64,000 bases of DNA. It comes from an uncultured Porphyromonadaceae bacterium. GTDB lineage: Bacteria > Bacteroidota > Bacteroidia > Bacteroidales > Muribaculaceae. The DNA lies in assembly GCA_937921035.1 (NCBI GenBank), contig CALEUL010000061.1, positions 1 to 64,000 on the forward strand. Reading direction: 5' to 3'. Below, piece after piece: positions 7,582-16,402 of this stretch. A program made the position numbers and the translations under genes. A model generated the notes under the pieces. It saw nothing but the letters and a program-made list of their open reading frames with translations, was not told the origin of the DNA and did not search any database. Within the stretch, counting starts at the first letter, position 1; each line of letters opens with the position of its first letter.

Positions 7582-7785
7582 TCAGTTTTCAAGATCGGCC
7601 ATCAACTGGTCGACCGAAGAATATGGCCCGACGACATTTCCATTCTTAGCCTCGTCCAAGGCACGTTCGAGGCTGCCTTTTCGGCGACGCACAGGGGTAA
7701 TCGTCGCGCCGTCAAAAGCCTTGAGGAGCTTCTTAATCATGCGATAATCCGCTGTGCTCTGCAATGAAAGTGTGTATTCTGCCAT
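7582..7785 (-). CDS. Antitoxin of the YafQ-type module
   Basis: 67 aa, directly upstream of the toxin in the usual antitoxin-first order. The N-terminal part (MAEYTLSLQSTADYRMIKKLLKAFDG) could form a short DNA-binding or dimerisation region. The C-terminal part (SLERALDEAKNGNVVGPYSSVDQLMADL) is amphipathic, as expected for a toxin-wrapping tail. I do not recognise a classic RHH or HTH signature, so the assignment rests mainly on position and size. A 14-bp palindrome and a TAnnTTTG element lie just upstream and suggest autoregulation. Confidence 0.8.
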   Translation of the reverse strand: MAEYTLSLQSTADYRMIKKLLKAFDGATITPVRRRKGSLERALDEAKNGNVVGPYSSVDQLMADLEN

Positions 7786-7803
7786 AAATCATTTATCTTT
7801 TTG

Positions 7804-7828
7804 CAAAGATAACAATTTATCGATAAAT
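7804..7828 (-). promoter_or_regulatory. Putative promoter -7 element and palindromic operator of the toxin-antitoxin pair
   Basis: On the minus strand TATCTTTG (7804-7811) matches the Bacteroidetes -7 consensus TAnnTTTG, about 20 nt before the antitoxin ATG. Immediately upstream lies the perfect 14-bp palindrome ATTTATCGATAAAT (7815-7828). Placement inside the promoter spacer is what one expects of an operator bound by the antitoxin-toxin complex. No canonical -33 TTTG was found. Confidence 0.45.
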
Positions 7829-7898
7829 CGAGTTCGGATTTTGGATAAAACTGTGTTAAATAATTTTATGTCCTTTAAGACTTTGATGTTTTTATGTT

Positions 7899-8948
7899 CT
7901 ACTGGACGAAGTTTCCGCTGCCGCTGAGTTCGTTCTGGATATATTCCAGCGAGGCGATTTTCTCCTTAGTTTCAGCTACGTTGAGCTGACGGGTGTTGTT
8001 GGAGTTGAACTCCGTGAGCGTGTTGCGGGTCTCGTCGCCCTCCTTGAAGAACTTGTCATAATTCAGGCCGCGATTGTCGGCAGGGACACGATAGAAATTG
8101 CCGAGGTCCTCGGCTTTGGCGCATTCCTCGTTGGTAAGCAGTGTCTCGTACATCTTCTCGCCATGACGTATGCCGATAACCTTGATATCCTCTTTCTTGC
8201 CGCCGAACAGTTCGCATACGGCCTCGGCCTGTGTGCCGATGGTGCAGGCAGGAGCTTTCTGTACAAGAATATCGCCGTTCTGACCATGTTCAAAAGCGAA
8301 CAGCACAAGATCGACAGCCTCATCAAGGCTCATGATGAAGCGCGTCATGCTCGGCTCGGTGATAGTGATGGGATTTCCCGAGCGCATCTGCTCTATCCAC
8401 AACGGAATAACCGAGCCACGCGAACACATCACGTTGCCGTAGCGCGTGCAGCAGATCTTCGTCTTGCCCGAGAAACGGCTCTTGGCAACTGCAACCTTCT
8501 CCTCGATAGCCTTTGTGATACCCATCGCATTGATGGGATATGCTGCTTTGTCGGTCGACAGACATATAACGGCGCCCACACCGGCTTCGATTGCGGCTGT
8601 GAGAACGTTATCGGTACCTATCACGTTGGTTTTTACAGCTTCCATCGGGAAAAATTCACATGAAGGAACCTGCTTGAGCGCTGCGGCATGGAAGATATAG
8701 TCCACACCGGGCATCACGCTGCGGCAGCTCTCGAGCGAACGCACGTCGCCGATAAAAAACTTGATTTTGTGAGCCACTTCCGGATATCGCACCTGATATT
8801 CGTGGCGCATATCGTCCTGCTTCTTCTCGTCGCGCGAGAAAATGCGGATTTCCTTGATATCTGTGTTCAAAAAGCGGCGAAGCACCGCATTGCCGAAACT
8901 ACCGGTACCTCCGGTAATCAGCAAAGTCTTGTCTTTGAAGATTGACAT
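7899..8948 (-). CDS. capE: CapE/FnlA UDP-GlcNAc 4,6-dehydratase/5-epimerase
   Basis: 349 aa, single-domain extended SDR of the FlaA1/CapE type. It shows the NAD-binding TGGTGSFGNAV (12-22), HAAALKQVPSCE, the family-type catalytic pattern NAMGITKAIEE (Met142, Lys146) instead of YxxxK, and CTRYGNVMCSRGSVIPLW. The inverting dehydratase converts UDP-GlcNAc to the 4-keto-6-deoxy L-arabino sugar that CapF then modifies. It is the first step of UDP-L-FucNAc synthesis, and capF and capG follow in the same transcriptional direction. The 110-nt gap after it holds the toxin-antitoxin promoter. Confidence 0.93.
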   Translation of the reverse strand: MSIFKDKTLLITGGTGSFGNAVLRRFLNTDIKEIRIFSRDEKKQDDMRHEYQVRYPEVAHKIKFFIGDVRSLESCRSVMPGVDYIFHAAALKQVPSCEFFPMEAVKTNVIGTDNVLTAAIEAGVGAVICLSTDKAAYPINAMGITKAIEEKVAVAKSRFSGKTKICCTRYGNVMCSRGSVIPLWIEQMRSGNPITITEPSMTRFIMSLDEAVDLVLFAFEHGQNGDILVQKAPACTIGTQAEAVCELFGGKKEDIKVIGIRHGEKMYETLLTNEECAKAEDLGNFYRVPADNRGLNYDKFFKEGDETRNTLTEFNSNNTRQLNVAETKEKIASLEYIQNELSGSGNFVQ

Positions 8949-8960
8949 AGTATATATTAA

Positions 8961-10049
8961 TTAATTATATAATTCTAATATCCTGTTTATTAAATTCGTT
9001 GACGAATCAATTGTATCACATGTATGTATTAATTTTTCCGATTGCCGAACCGAATATATCGAATCTTGTGATAGATTATCTATGAAATTTCTGATTGCGT
9101 TTTCGGAATAAGCATTTATGACATATCCGCAATTCAGATTCTTAACTCTGTCTGCTAAATAAGAATTTTCGGATACTATAATCGGTTTATTGAAATAAAT
9201 AGCCTCGTACAGTTTATTAGGCTCCAAAAGTCGCTCATTCAAAGCCTCAGTTTCATAACAAGCTACCACTATATCGATATTATTGTATATATCCATCAAA
9301 TCATGCGGATTTTTAAACCTGCCATGAAAAAATACATTAGCATAATCCGATGCTTCCAACATAAAACCACTCGCAGAAGGGCCATCCCCATAAAAATGAA
9401 ACTCGTGATTGGGATAATACCTACCGATAACCTTTGCAAAATGCAAAACGGTTGATTTAGAACGTGGAGCGCCAACATAGGCGAATTTCAAATGTGAAAC
9501 ATCTACTTTATTTAAGTCCAATCGCTCGATATCAGTAAAAAATTGATTAACTCGATTAGGCTGAATCAAAATATTATCCTGCGGCTTTTTAAAAAGATAT
9601 TTATGAAAACCATCAGATGTCAAAACTGTCAACAGAGACTTTCTAATGGCTCTTCTGTCCATGATCCGAAAAAGCTGCGACACTTTTTGCAAACGCCCGT
9701 AGCCATATAACAGATCACAGATTTCGTAGATATAATTAACATGGCAAAAACTTAGTATGTTACCGATTAAAAAACCGAATCCATAATATATTGTACTGCC
9801 CCGACCTTCTGATTTAATAATCTCGGTTATATCTTTACGCATCAATTGTAACTTATGGAAATATCCTTTCCCGTTTTCCAGAACTCCAAGATTCTTTACA
9901 ATAACTCGGGTATCATATTGATACTCAGTCATCGTAGTCCGATGATATCCATATAAATGCACTTCAAACCCCGCCTTTTGTAAAGCCTCTACACGTCTGA
10001 CAACCAAAGTCTCAGACATAGCCCCGGCAATTAATACAATTTTTCTCAT
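8961..10049 (-). CDS. GT4-type glycosyltransferase
   Basis: 362 aa with a GT-B layout: N-terminal domain MRKIVLIAGAMSETLVVRRV, C-terminal domain LKFAYVGAPRSKSTVLHFAKV, HFYGDGPSAS, VFFHGRFKNPHDLMDIYNNIDIVV and the donor-site loop LEPNKLYEAIYFNKPIIV. It is related to GT4 enzymes of capsule loci; the acceptor and donor cannot be read from the sequence. It is markedly AT-rich compared with capE downstream and the GT4 upstream, which suggests a separate origin. No signal or membrane helix is evident, so it probably acts on the cytoplasmic face of the membrane. Confidence 0.85.
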   Translation of the reverse strand: MRKIVLIAGAMSETLVVRRVEALQKAGFEVHLYGYHRTTMTEYQYDTRVIVKNLGVLENGKGYFHKLQLMRKDITEIIKSEGRGSTIYYGFGFLIGNILSFCHVNYIYEICDLLYGYGRLQKVSQLFRIMDRRAIRKSLLTVLTSDGFHKYLFKKPQDNILIQPNRVNQFFTDIERLDLNKVDVSHLKFAYVGAPRSKSTVLHFAKVIGRYYPNHEFHFYGDGPSASGFMLEASDYANVFFHGRFKNPHDLMDIYNNIDIVVACYETEALNERLLEPNKLYEAIYFNKPIIVSENSYLADRVKNLNCGYVINAYSENAIRNFIDNLSQDSIYSVRQSEKLIHTCDTIDSSTNLINRILELYN

Positions 10050-10157
10050 GTCAATTATAGAAGCAATACATACAACAATACCCTATCGAACAAACGCCTC
10101 TTATCTATGGCTGCATTATGTCAGTTTTATCGATAAATGATTCAGAATTGATACGTG

Positions 10158-11375
10158 TTAGCCTTGGTTTATAAAATCGATTATTCGGCGGACCTGGGCC
10201 ACTGAGTTTTTCTGCGAAATGACAAAATCGCGACCTCTGCGGCCAATTTCAGCCCTGTCGGCGGCAGGCATCTCCGCAACTTCCGTAAGTTTCTCGGCCA
10301 GAGCGTCAACAGATTCATCGCGTGGGAAAAGTATATAATCCTTATATTCAGCCGGTATTCCTGCAAGGTTGTGGGCGATAACAGGATTCCCGGAAAGCAG
10401 ATATTCCATCGTTTTCGACGGGAAAGAATACTTTGTGAATTCTCCCTCGCTTGTGCGCGGATTCACCAGCGCAAAAGCATTCTTCTGAAGGCGCAAAGCC
10501 TCGCCGCTGCCGACGAGCCCTAAAAACCTGATACGGCCATTGCGGGCGCTGCGGGCCTTTATCTCGTCCGCAGCCTCGCCCGAGCCGCATATCCACAGCT
10601 CCGTGTGGGCGGGCAGACTTGCACGTTCAAAGGCGTCCACAAGGTCCATAACCCCGAAAATCTTGCGCAGGGTGCCGGTGTAGAGGAAGTACCGCGGCGA
10701 GCCGGCACTGTCTTTCGCCGGGCTGTCCATCGATTCAACATCCACCACGCCTTCCATAACGATATGCCTGTTATTATCCGGAAAGAAATCCATCATCTGC
10801 TCGGTGAGCAGCACAAGGCGGTCGCTCCGGCGGGCCAGCGACATCGCATAATCGTCCAGACCGTTCAGAAGAATTCCGGCGACACGCCCCTTCTTATCCA
10901 TGCCAGTAACGAGCGACGGTATATCCGGCACAATAAGCGTGGTATCGATATGCCGGCGCAACATCTTCGAAGCCAAATCTATCGCGGCGAGCAAATCCGA
11001 CGACGGCGTATTGACTACGACGGAAGTCTTGCCCTTTTGCTGACTGATGGCACGATAAAGGACACGTGCGCAGCTCGCTATGCGACAGAATCGGTTCACA
11101 ACCATAAGATTGAAATAGCCGACAGACCGCGCCCCGTGGCCATCAATTAGATATTCCTCCTTCCTGATAACTGCCCTGCGGTTGAACCTCGGAAAAGAAG
11201 AAACACCAGGGACCGATATAAACTTAACATCCACGCCTTGCCGACAGAAGCCATGAATCAGCGACATCTCAAAATTATGGTTCGACAGTCCGAGCGTTCC
11301 GCCGCTGTCCGCCAAAGCCGTACTCAGCAGCCTCGGCGGTATAAATTTCCCCAAATATATTATCGAATCAACCAT
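10158..11375 (-). CDS. GT4-type glycosyltransferase
   Basis: About 405 aa from the ATG at 11375. The open frame extends 13 codons further to a TTG at 11414, but MVDSIIYLGKFIPPR looks like the natural start. GT-B signatures include FLYTGTLRKIFGVMDLVDAF, ELWICGSGEAADEI, IRFLGLVGSGEALRLQ and the donor loop YSFPSKTMEYLLSGNPVIAHN. This is a retaining GT4 fold of unknown specificity. It lies about 57 nt downstream of the Wzy polymerase gene. Base composition is clearly richer in GC than its two neighbours, another sign that the locus was assembled from different sources. Confidence 0.87.
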   Translation of the reverse strand: MVDSIIYLGKFIPPRLLSTALADSGGTLGLSNHNFEMSLIHGFCRQGVDVKFISVPGVSSFPRFNRRAVIRKEEYLIDGHGARSVGYFNLMVVNRFCRIASCARVLYRAISQQKGKTSVVVNTPSSDLLAAIDLASKMLRRHIDTTLIVPDIPSLVTGMDKKGRVAGILLNGLDDYAMSLARRSDRLVLLTEQMMDFFPDNNRHIVMEGVVDVESMDSPAKDSAGSPRYFLYTGTLRKIFGVMDLVDAFERASLPAHTELWICGSGEAADEIKARSARNGRIRFLGLVGSGEALRLQKNAFALVNPRTSEGEFTKYSFPSKTMEYLLSGNPVIAHNLAGIPAEYKDYILFPRDESVDALAEKLTEVAEMPAADRAEIGRRGRDFVISQKNSVAQVRRIIDFINQG

Positions 11376-11432
11376 TGCCCTGACGATATAATAGATTATT
11401 CCTATAAAAAACAAGCAAATACCAACATCAAA

Positions 11433-12713
11433 TCAATTCCCGACAACGCATTGCTTTCCTATTACATGAGAACTTCTTAATAGAAATGGTTCTTGTTTGT
11501 CTTTTTGGCTTATAAGCCGTATAAAGTAGGAAAGGACAAAGAAAAAAAGAGGGGTGGTCCAGAAAGTATAGGAAAATAACAGATTCATGTATACCGAAGT
11601 CGCTAAAGCAACTATAAACATGGCAGTCCTATAATTTCGGTTTTTTATCTCTATTTTATAGGCTTTTATCGGGAGATAAAAAACCATAATAACTAAAATT
11701 CCACCGATGAAAAGCCCAAACTGAAGCATTAATTCCAAAACCAAATTATGTGGATATGTATATTTACCTACAATATTTCTATAAAGGTACTGTTCTCCAA
11801 ACACCCCGTGTCCGAAAAAGCCTTGATTCATAATTTCCTGAATAGAAACTGCATGCATTCTTTCTCTGCCACTGCCTGTCATCTCGACATTTCCAGTCAA
11901 CTGATCGTAGATACGCGTTCCGAAGCCTAAATTCGAAGTATAGTCAAAAAAGGCTGTGAAATATGTTATGATTATTAGACCTATAATAATAATAAGCATT
12001 ATTGTTCTTATTTTGTTGCGTCCGTGAGGGAGTGTGTATAAGAACAAATACAACAGAAAAAAAACGGCTACAGCAACAACGGCCCCGCGTGTACCCGCGA
12101 CAAACAACATTAGAGTACCACAAATTCCAACTATCCAACTTATTAAAAGATTTCGTTGAAAAGCAGATAGAAAGCATATTATAACATTCGGTAAAAGATA
12201 ATAAGCCAAAGCCATCATATCATCATCGACTTCTCGTCCGGAACTCAGATAATAGAATTGATAAAAAATTGCACCGACAATATTTAGCCAAGAAATAATC
12301 GTTAAAAGGGTAAAGTCTCTTCGATAATCTAATCCAGAGCCTACCAATATATATGGAACCGCTACTGCGACTTGTAACCCAAAACTTTCAAAGCCTTGTG
12401 CTTGAACAGGATTACCAAAAGCGCTGGATGCCAACAACAAAATACATAGAAAAAAGAAAATCAGCCAAGTCCACTTAGAGTTTACACTAATAATATATCT
12501 CGCTGAAAAAAGAACGAGTAAAATAATAGTTAATGGAACTATTAAATCATCCAATACTGCAAACATTGTAAAGTTCTTAATGAATGCAATAAAATAGCTT
12601 ACAATTAGATTATACCCCCAAAGAAAAGCGAGAAGATACTGAAAGTTTCTTTCCTGCCCCTTGGCGAATATTGGACGCGACCCGAAAGACAATATCTTTG
12701 TGATTGACATCAT
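11433..12713 (-). CDS. wzy: O-antigen/capsule repeat-unit polymerase (Wzy-like)
   Basis: 426 aa, highly hydrophobic, with about 11-12 predicted transmembrane segments. The pattern GTRGAVVAVAVFFLLYLFL, a polar periplasmic-type loop (LGFGTRIYDQLTG, GHGVFGEQYL) and TYPHNLVLELMLQFGLF match Wzy/WaaL-type O-antigen polymerases and ligases. In a locus that also contains Wzx and a PglC-type initiator, polymerisation of lipid-linked repeat units in the periplasm is the most likely role. Its start overlaps the previous stop (ATGA). Sequence conservation in this family is too low to tell polymerase from ligase with certainty. Confidence 0.82.
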   Translation of the reverse strand: MMSITKILSFGSRPIFAKGQERNFQYLLAFLWGYNLIVSYFIAFIKNFTMFAVLDDLIVPLTIILLVLFSARYIISVNSKWTWLIFFFLCILLLASSAFGNPVQAQGFESFGLQVAVAVPYILVGSGLDYRRDFTLLTIISWLNIVGAIFYQFYYLSSGREVDDDMMALAYYLLPNVIICFLSAFQRNLLISWIVGICGTLMLFVAGTRGAVVAVAVFFLLYLFLYTLPHGRNKIRTIMLIIIIGLIIITYFTAFFDYTSNLGFGTRIYDQLTGNVEMTGSGRERMHAVSIQEIMNQGFFGHGVFGEQYLYRNIVGKYTYPHNLVLELMLQFGLFIGGILVIMVFYLPIKAYKIEIKNRNYRTAMFIVALATSVYMNLLFSYTFWTTPLFFFVLSYFIRLISQKDKQEPFLLRSSHVIGKQCVVGN

Positions 12714-13876
12714 TTCTTCAATAATTTTGTTATCATCTTCTTGACATTATATGCCAATCTTTCCTTTACAGAAAATGTCAAATCATTATGTTTAACTGCA
12801 TAATCATATCCATGCGTAGCATAATCATCAAAAAATTTTTCACGCTGTTTGTGAGGATAATACGTAGCACGTTTGCGACGATATATATATTCTGTATCTG
12901 CTCTATCGACAGGTATCAAATTAACATTATCAAGATTGCTGATAGCGTTACGGCCTTTATCAGTATATACCAAAACTAACGATAATCCTTTTCGCCAGTC
13001 ATCTATTGTTAAATCTGACTTAAAAATACCCCAAAAATCAGCCAATGTGATATCTGCCATACGGTTATACCCATTGGAATAATCACATGCAAAACAAGAT
13101 TTTCTTAATGTAATACACGAATAATCGAATCCTCTAAAATACGCATCGTTCTGGTAAAAATTCTGATATTTTTTTTCGCTGTTTACTACAACGATATCAT
13201 CTACCCATGCTGAGCATTTAGGACGAAAATCGATTTTAGATATTTTTCTCAAATCCTTAAAGCCAATATGAATTAGATGGTCTCTAAGGAAATACATTGA
13301 AGGAACCCCATGACATATAAAATCGACTGTTAACAAATTATCCGAAGGAGTATTTCTTAAATAAGATTTTAATCCGGCTACCTGACATGGAGTACCCACA
13401 AACATAACCCGTCGCCCTGTCCCAAGCATTGTCTTTACTTTCCTATAGGTCAACCCTATGTAGCTTTGTACATATTTTGATTTTTGTAGAGGCTCTAAGC
13501 CAACTTCATCAGAGGAACAATGTTCCAATCTTAAATTATCTTGTCCATAGTTGAAAGCTGCGCCAAAAACTACACCGCCTGATTTGATAACGGAATCTGC
13601 GAGGTCGTGAAATAAACCTCCTGAGGATGACTTTGCTCTGACACCCTCAGTTTTAGAATATCCACAAAACGCTTCGTATTCTGGCCTTTCCCCACTTAGA
13701 TTAAGTGAGGGACAAACTTTATCACATAAACCGCATTTGATGCAAATGTCATGATCTATCTCGGGTTCGTAAAAGCCATATTTATCCTCAGTTATTGTAA
13801 TCGCGTTTTTGGGACATATATTCATACATGCATCACATGCTGTGCATGCTTCACCAAAAATAGACTCAATTTTCAT
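12710..13876 (-). CDS. Coenzyme F420 hydrogenase/dehydrogenase beta-subunit-like iron-sulfur protein
   Basis: 388 aa from ATG 13876; the frame can be extended to a TTG at 13891. Two N-terminal 4Fe-4S motifs (CTACDACMNICP and CIKCGLCDKVCP) are followed by the FrhB/FdhB-type domain with VMFVGTPCQVAGLKSYL and DFICHGVPS. Proteins of this type are regularly paired with polysaccharide pyruvyl transferases in surface-glycan clusters, as here, where it overlaps the pyruvyl transferase gene. The biochemical role in glycan synthesis is not settled; a redox function on a sugar or on the pyruvyl group is conceivable. Confidence 0.88.
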   Translation of the reverse strand: MKIESIFGEACTACDACMNICPKNAITITEDKYGFYEPEIDHDICIKCGLCDKVCPSLNLSGERPEYEAFCGYSKTEGVRAKSSSGGLFHDLADSVIKSGGVVFGAAFNYGQDNLRLEHCSSDEVGLEPLQKSKYVQSYIGLTYRKVKTMLGTGRRVMFVGTPCQVAGLKSYLRNTPSDNLLTVDFICHGVPSMYFLRDHLIHIGFKDLRKISKIDFRPKCSAWVDDIVVVNSEKKYQNFYQNDAYFRGFDYSCITLRKSCFACDYSNGYNRMADITLADFWGIFKSDLTIDDWRKGLSLVLVYTDKGRNAISNLDNVNLIPVDRADTEYIYRRKRATYYPHKQREKFFDDYATHGYDYAVKHNDLTFSVKERLAYNVKKMITKLLKK

Positions 13877-15053
13877 TATTAAGTGATTCAAACATTAAAT
13901 CCATTGTTGACGTATAGATATATCTCAGAGATTTGCGAAATGCTAAGAGTTTTGCTTTATCGAAGTGTTCAAGCATATCAAATACCTTATACGGTGATAT
14001 TTGTATAATACTTCCCGATACTCTATATTTCTCAAAACCACTGCCAAGCAAAAGATTTCTGATTTTACTTTTATCATCAAAAGCACGTCCGACACGATAC
14101 CACCCCAAATAACGTGCAACTCTTGGAAAGAGTGATTGATTACCATAACTATCAATACTGAAAAATGGAGTGCCTGATGAAATTGAAGATACTATAGCGT
14201 GAAATCGCAAGCCACAGAATGCTCGAGCCCTACCGATATATGTAAACCAATGAAGCGGATTTATAGGATATTTGATAGTATAATCGAAATCCAAACCGCT
14301 TATACCTTCCGGTAATGGCAGTTCCACCAAGTTATAGCCAGCCTTATTAACTAAATATTTAAATGTAGTGAACCATTCCCTCATTTTTGAATTTCCATCG
14401 CATCTGACGGGCAGAGACATCAAATAGTATGGACGCTCTAAAAATTTTGAATCATTTGGTGTTTTAAGTTCAGAAGTGAAATCACTTAGCCAAATAACAG
14501 GGTCCGGATTGATATATTTTACAAAATTTCGTTTTATAATATCCTCATTGATTTTTTTTCGTGTCCACTCATCGCGAACGGATATAAAGCTGAACTTTTC
14601 CAAATCGTCTTTTATCCGTTTCTTAAGTGTTTCCGGCAAAGACTTGAAACCTTGCCCCATGTGCGCAGCAGACATTGCAACTACGAATGGGTGATCAGGT
14701 TCATTCAAAAGCCAGTCTGCAAAAAAAATCAATTTATTTTCATCGTTAGGCAATCGCCATACGGCATCGGCCCCTATCGAGATAAGATCAAACTTTTCAT
14801 ATTTGACAACCTGTAACAATTCTTCAGGAGTGGTAACCTCTCGCGTTATCGGCAAAGACTCTTCTACAAAACTACTATGTTCCTGAAATTGTTTCGCGTT
14901 AACAGTATTTATATAATTAAAATCGCCACTTCTTAAGTAGTTTATCACTTTTACCTGATGCCCTAATCGACGGTATATGCACACTGAAGAATAAGCTTGA
15001 AGATTTGCGCCGAAATTACTGGCGGCATGAAATGTCAAAATACCTATTTTCAT
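13866..15053 (-). CDS. Polysaccharide pyruvyl transferase family protein (WcaK/CsaB-like)
   Basis: 395 aa. The N-terminus MKIGILTFHAASNFGANLQAY is the hallmark of the PS_pyruv_trans family, and the C-terminal half carries GRARAFCGLRFHAIVSSISS, with the conserved Arg and His of the GT-B-like active site. Members transfer pyruvate from phosphoenolpyruvate to a sugar of the repeat unit, adding negative charge. It follows wzx with overlapping ends (15,050-15,053) and overlaps the F420-beta-like gene. Specificity is unknown. Confidence 0.87.
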   Translation of the reverse strand: MKIGILTFHAASNFGANLQAYSSVCIYRRLGHQVKVINYLRSGDFNYINTVNAKQFQEHSSFVEESLPITREVTTPEELLQVVKYEKFDLISIGADAVWRLPNDENKLIFFADWLLNEPDHPFVVAMSAAHMGQGFKSLPETLKKRIKDDLEKFSFISVRDEWTRKKINEDIIKRNFVKYINPDPVIWLSDFTSELKTPNDSKFLERPYYLMSLPVRCDGNSKMREWFTTFKYLVNKAGYNLVELPLPEGISGLDFDYTIKYPINPLHWFTYIGRARAFCGLRFHAIVSSISSGTPFFSIDSYGNQSLFPRVARYLGWYRVGRAFDDKSKIRNLLLGSGFEKYRVSGSIIQISPYKVFDMLEHFDKAKLLAFRKSLRYIYTSTMDLMFESLNNEN

Positions 15054-16291
15054 GCAAATATTCTATTACGATTTGCCCAAATAAAGGCAAAGGTTATAAT
15101 AATTAAAGAAATATATGAAAGTGCTTGTCCCCATGCAGCGCCTAAATATTCGAATCGAGAAATCAAAACATAAAACATTATATATGCGAATATAGTACCG
15201 ACAATTTTGATTATAAGCGAAACCTTAGATAGTCCCGCTGCAATAATAATAGATGACAGCGAAAAATATATCGCCGCGACAATTCCTTTCAACGCAATAA
15301 TTCGAGCATACACTGTGGAATCAACATAACGTCCGAATGTCAAAACATCTATAATAAATGGAGCCAATAAGATAAACAATAATATCGGCAATATATTTAA
15401 AATCTGTATTTTTACCACAAGCTTAAGGGTTGCCTTTGCGTTCTTTTGAGCGACAGCTTCAAACAGGTCTGGCTGAAAGGTTTGAGATATTGTAGTATAG
15501 AATATCGTAACATAGCTGCCTATGGTTACTGCAACATTATACAAACCCAATGCATCATTGTTATTGATGCCGACGAGGAAACTTCGATCAATGCCTGAAT
15601 ATATATACTCCATCATATTTGCCAATATCAAAGGCCAACAGAATATTAAAGCCTGACGAAGCATTGCCTTATCTATTTCGAATCTGTTAATAATATGTCG
15701 CATAGAGAATAACATCGCAATCAACGCGGTGCTAAATGTCGCAAGTGCATATCCTAAGGCATGCATTTTCCATAGTAATACTAAGGAAACCACACATAAA
15801 AGGTGTATCCCGGTATAATATATTCCTATTCGGAGAAATTGTTTACTATTCTTTTCAAACTTAAGCTTCGTTTGATATGCCGTATAGAACTGGCCAAGGT
15901 ATACTGATGCAAAAAAAAGAATGGCATAAGGAAAGAATGGCAAATCAATATTTTTTAGCTGATGGTATGCATAGTAGCCTACACAGACTAATATCAGTGT
16001 TATTCCCCCAAATAGCAATGTCGTAGATACTATGGTATTCAACAATTTATCTCGTTGATGCCCGTTAAGCCTAAAATATGACTTATTATAATATTGCATC
16101 AATGAAAAGCCCACCAACGGTAGTACGAGCAAATTGAATGACGTATAATACCCAGTTATCGCAAAGTCTCCTTTAGTCATACAAACAGATACAAAAGGAT
16201 TGAGGGCCAGCGATACAACCATCGCCAACATAGAAGCGGTGAAATACCGCATCAAGTCCTTTGACCTGCTGAATAAGCCTAAAAGCTTCAT
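15050..16291 (-). CDS. wzx: Polysaccharide flippase (Wzx/MATE-like)
   Basis: 413 aa with about 12 hydrophobic segments spread evenly along the chain. The N-terminal pattern FTASMLAMVVSLALNPFVSV and the central ANMMEYIYSGIDRSFLVGIN resemble RfbX/Wzx oligosaccharide flippases of the MOP superfamily, which move undecaprenyl-linked repeat units across the inner membrane. Its place between glycosyltransferase and pyruvyl transferase genes, with a Wzy further down, defines the locus as Wzx/Wzy-dependent. The gene is strongly AT-rich. Confidence 0.87.
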   Translation of the reverse strand: MKLLGLFSRSKDLMRYFTASMLAMVVSLALNPFVSVCMTKGDFAITGYYTSFNLLVLPLVGFSLMQYYNKSYFRLNGHQRDKLLNTIVSTTLLFGGITLILVCVGYYAYHQLKNIDLPFFPYAILFFASVYLGQFYTAYQTKLKFEKNSKQFLRIGIYYTGIHLLCVVSLVLLWKMHALGYALATFSTALIAMLFSMRHIINRFEIDKAMLRQALIFCWPLILANMMEYIYSGIDRSFLVGINNNDALGLYNVAVTIGSYVTIFYTTISQTFQPDLFEAVAQKNAKATLKLVVKIQILNILPILLFILLAPFIIDVLTFGRYVDSTVYARIIALKGIVAAIYFSLSSIIIAAGLSKVSLIIKIVGTIFAYIMFYVLISRFEYLGAAWGQALSYISLIIITFAFIWANRNRIFA

Positions 16292-16402
16292 ATATTATAA
16301 TTCTCTATATAAGACGAGTTTAAATAATGAATATACATATTATTGATGCTCGCTTTTATATACAAAACAATTATCCTTACATAAATAGCTATCGCTTAAT
16401 CT

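Noticed and set aside
15908..15918. A8 run in wzx (and a T8 run in the second ugd) as contingency tracts
   Set aside because: A/T runs of eight are common in AT-rich DNA, and both genes are intact; no sign of a frameshift.
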